A stretch of DNA of 13,713 nt from Coriobacteriia bacterium (GTDB lineage Bacteria > Actinomycetota > Coriobacteriia > Coriobacteriales > QAMH01). The stretch lies in NCBI GenBank assembly GCA_900756605.1, contig CAAEKX010000085.1, positions 1-13,713 of the forward strand, in the 5' to 3' direction. This document shows positions 13,562 to 13,713 of the stretch, one piece after another. The notes below the pieces were generated by a model that saw nothing but the letters and a program-made list of their open reading frames with translations, was not told the DNA's origin and did not search any database. The position numbers and the translations under genes were made by a program. Position 1 is the stretch's first letter, and each line of letters starts with the position of its first letter.

Positions 13562-13713
13562 ATGGGTCTGTTCGGAAAGGTATTCGGCAAAGAAGAGAAG
13601 AAGAGCTGCTGCGACGTGAGGATCGTGGAGGTTCCCGAGGGCGACGAGGCTCCCGACGCCTGCGATTGCGAGGGTGCCTGCGACGCGCCGACGCCGATCG
13701 GAGATGCCGTCAC
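13562..13713 (+). CDS. Small Cys-rich protein, N-terminal part (runs off window)
   Basis: Fifty codons are visible. The start MGLFGKVFGKEEKKSCCDV is followed by CDCEGAC near residue 38, giving five Cys in 50 residues and a soluble, charged composition. AAAGGA lies about seven bases before the ATG. It follows the two permeases on the same strand across a 50-base gap that includes the 10-base palindrome GCTAATTAGC (13521-13530). Its position in a metal(loid) efflux operon suggests a thiol chaperone or binding protein. The family is not recognised and the C-terminus is not seen. Confidence 0.6.
   Translation, partial: MGLFGKVFGKEEKKSCCDVRIVEVPEGDEAPDACDCEGACDAPTPIGDAV

Overview
The window is GC-rich and reads like a chromosome of a gut anaerobe of the Coriobacteriia (Eggerthellaceae-like, for example Eggerthella, Gordonibacter or Slackia). 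The clues are the mix of HxlR regulators, an EFR1-type flavodoxin/ferredoxin, flavin reductase, AEC transporter, an actinobacterial-style MobC/relaxase pair and codon use. The genus is inference; no rRNA or marker gene is present.

Region 1 (1-2797) is a redox block. It holds the N-terminal end of an aldo/keto reductase behind a MerR-type promoter, then two mirror-image modules: HxlR regulator / divergent EFR1 flavodoxin-ferredoxin, and flavin reductase / divergent HxlR regulator. The HxlR proteins are close paralogues, and both divergent promoter regions carry a similar AGTACT-centred motif.

Region 2 (2798-6536) starts with 315 bases without a convincing gene. An AEC transporter shortened by an apparent internal in-frame deletion follows. 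Next come two tandem DUF262 proteins (GmrS-like, each with IIDGQQR) that both lack the usual DUF1524 nuclease half, with a divergent TetR regulator.

Region 3 (6537-11400) carries mobile-element genes. A tRNA-Gly(CCC) gene on the + strand is cut off just after its anticodon loop. An intact but diverged tRNA-Gly(CCC) faces it on the - strand, directly beside a tyrosine recombinase and its excisionase-like partner. Further right lie a broken M20 peptidase gene (behind a MerR-type promoter), which runs tail-to-tail into a relaxase, then MobC and a hairpin-rich stretch that could be the transfer origin. Gene order and strand (mobC, relaxase, xis, int, all minus) fit one integrative mobilizable element that has been rearranged.

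Region 4 (11382-13713) is a probable metal(loid) efflux operon. An ArsR-like dyad overlaps a near-consensus promoter, followed by two tandem ArsP_1-type permeases with TPFCxCS motifs, a possible 13-codon Cys/Arg-rich leader ORF between them, and the start of a small Cys-rich protein that runs off the window.
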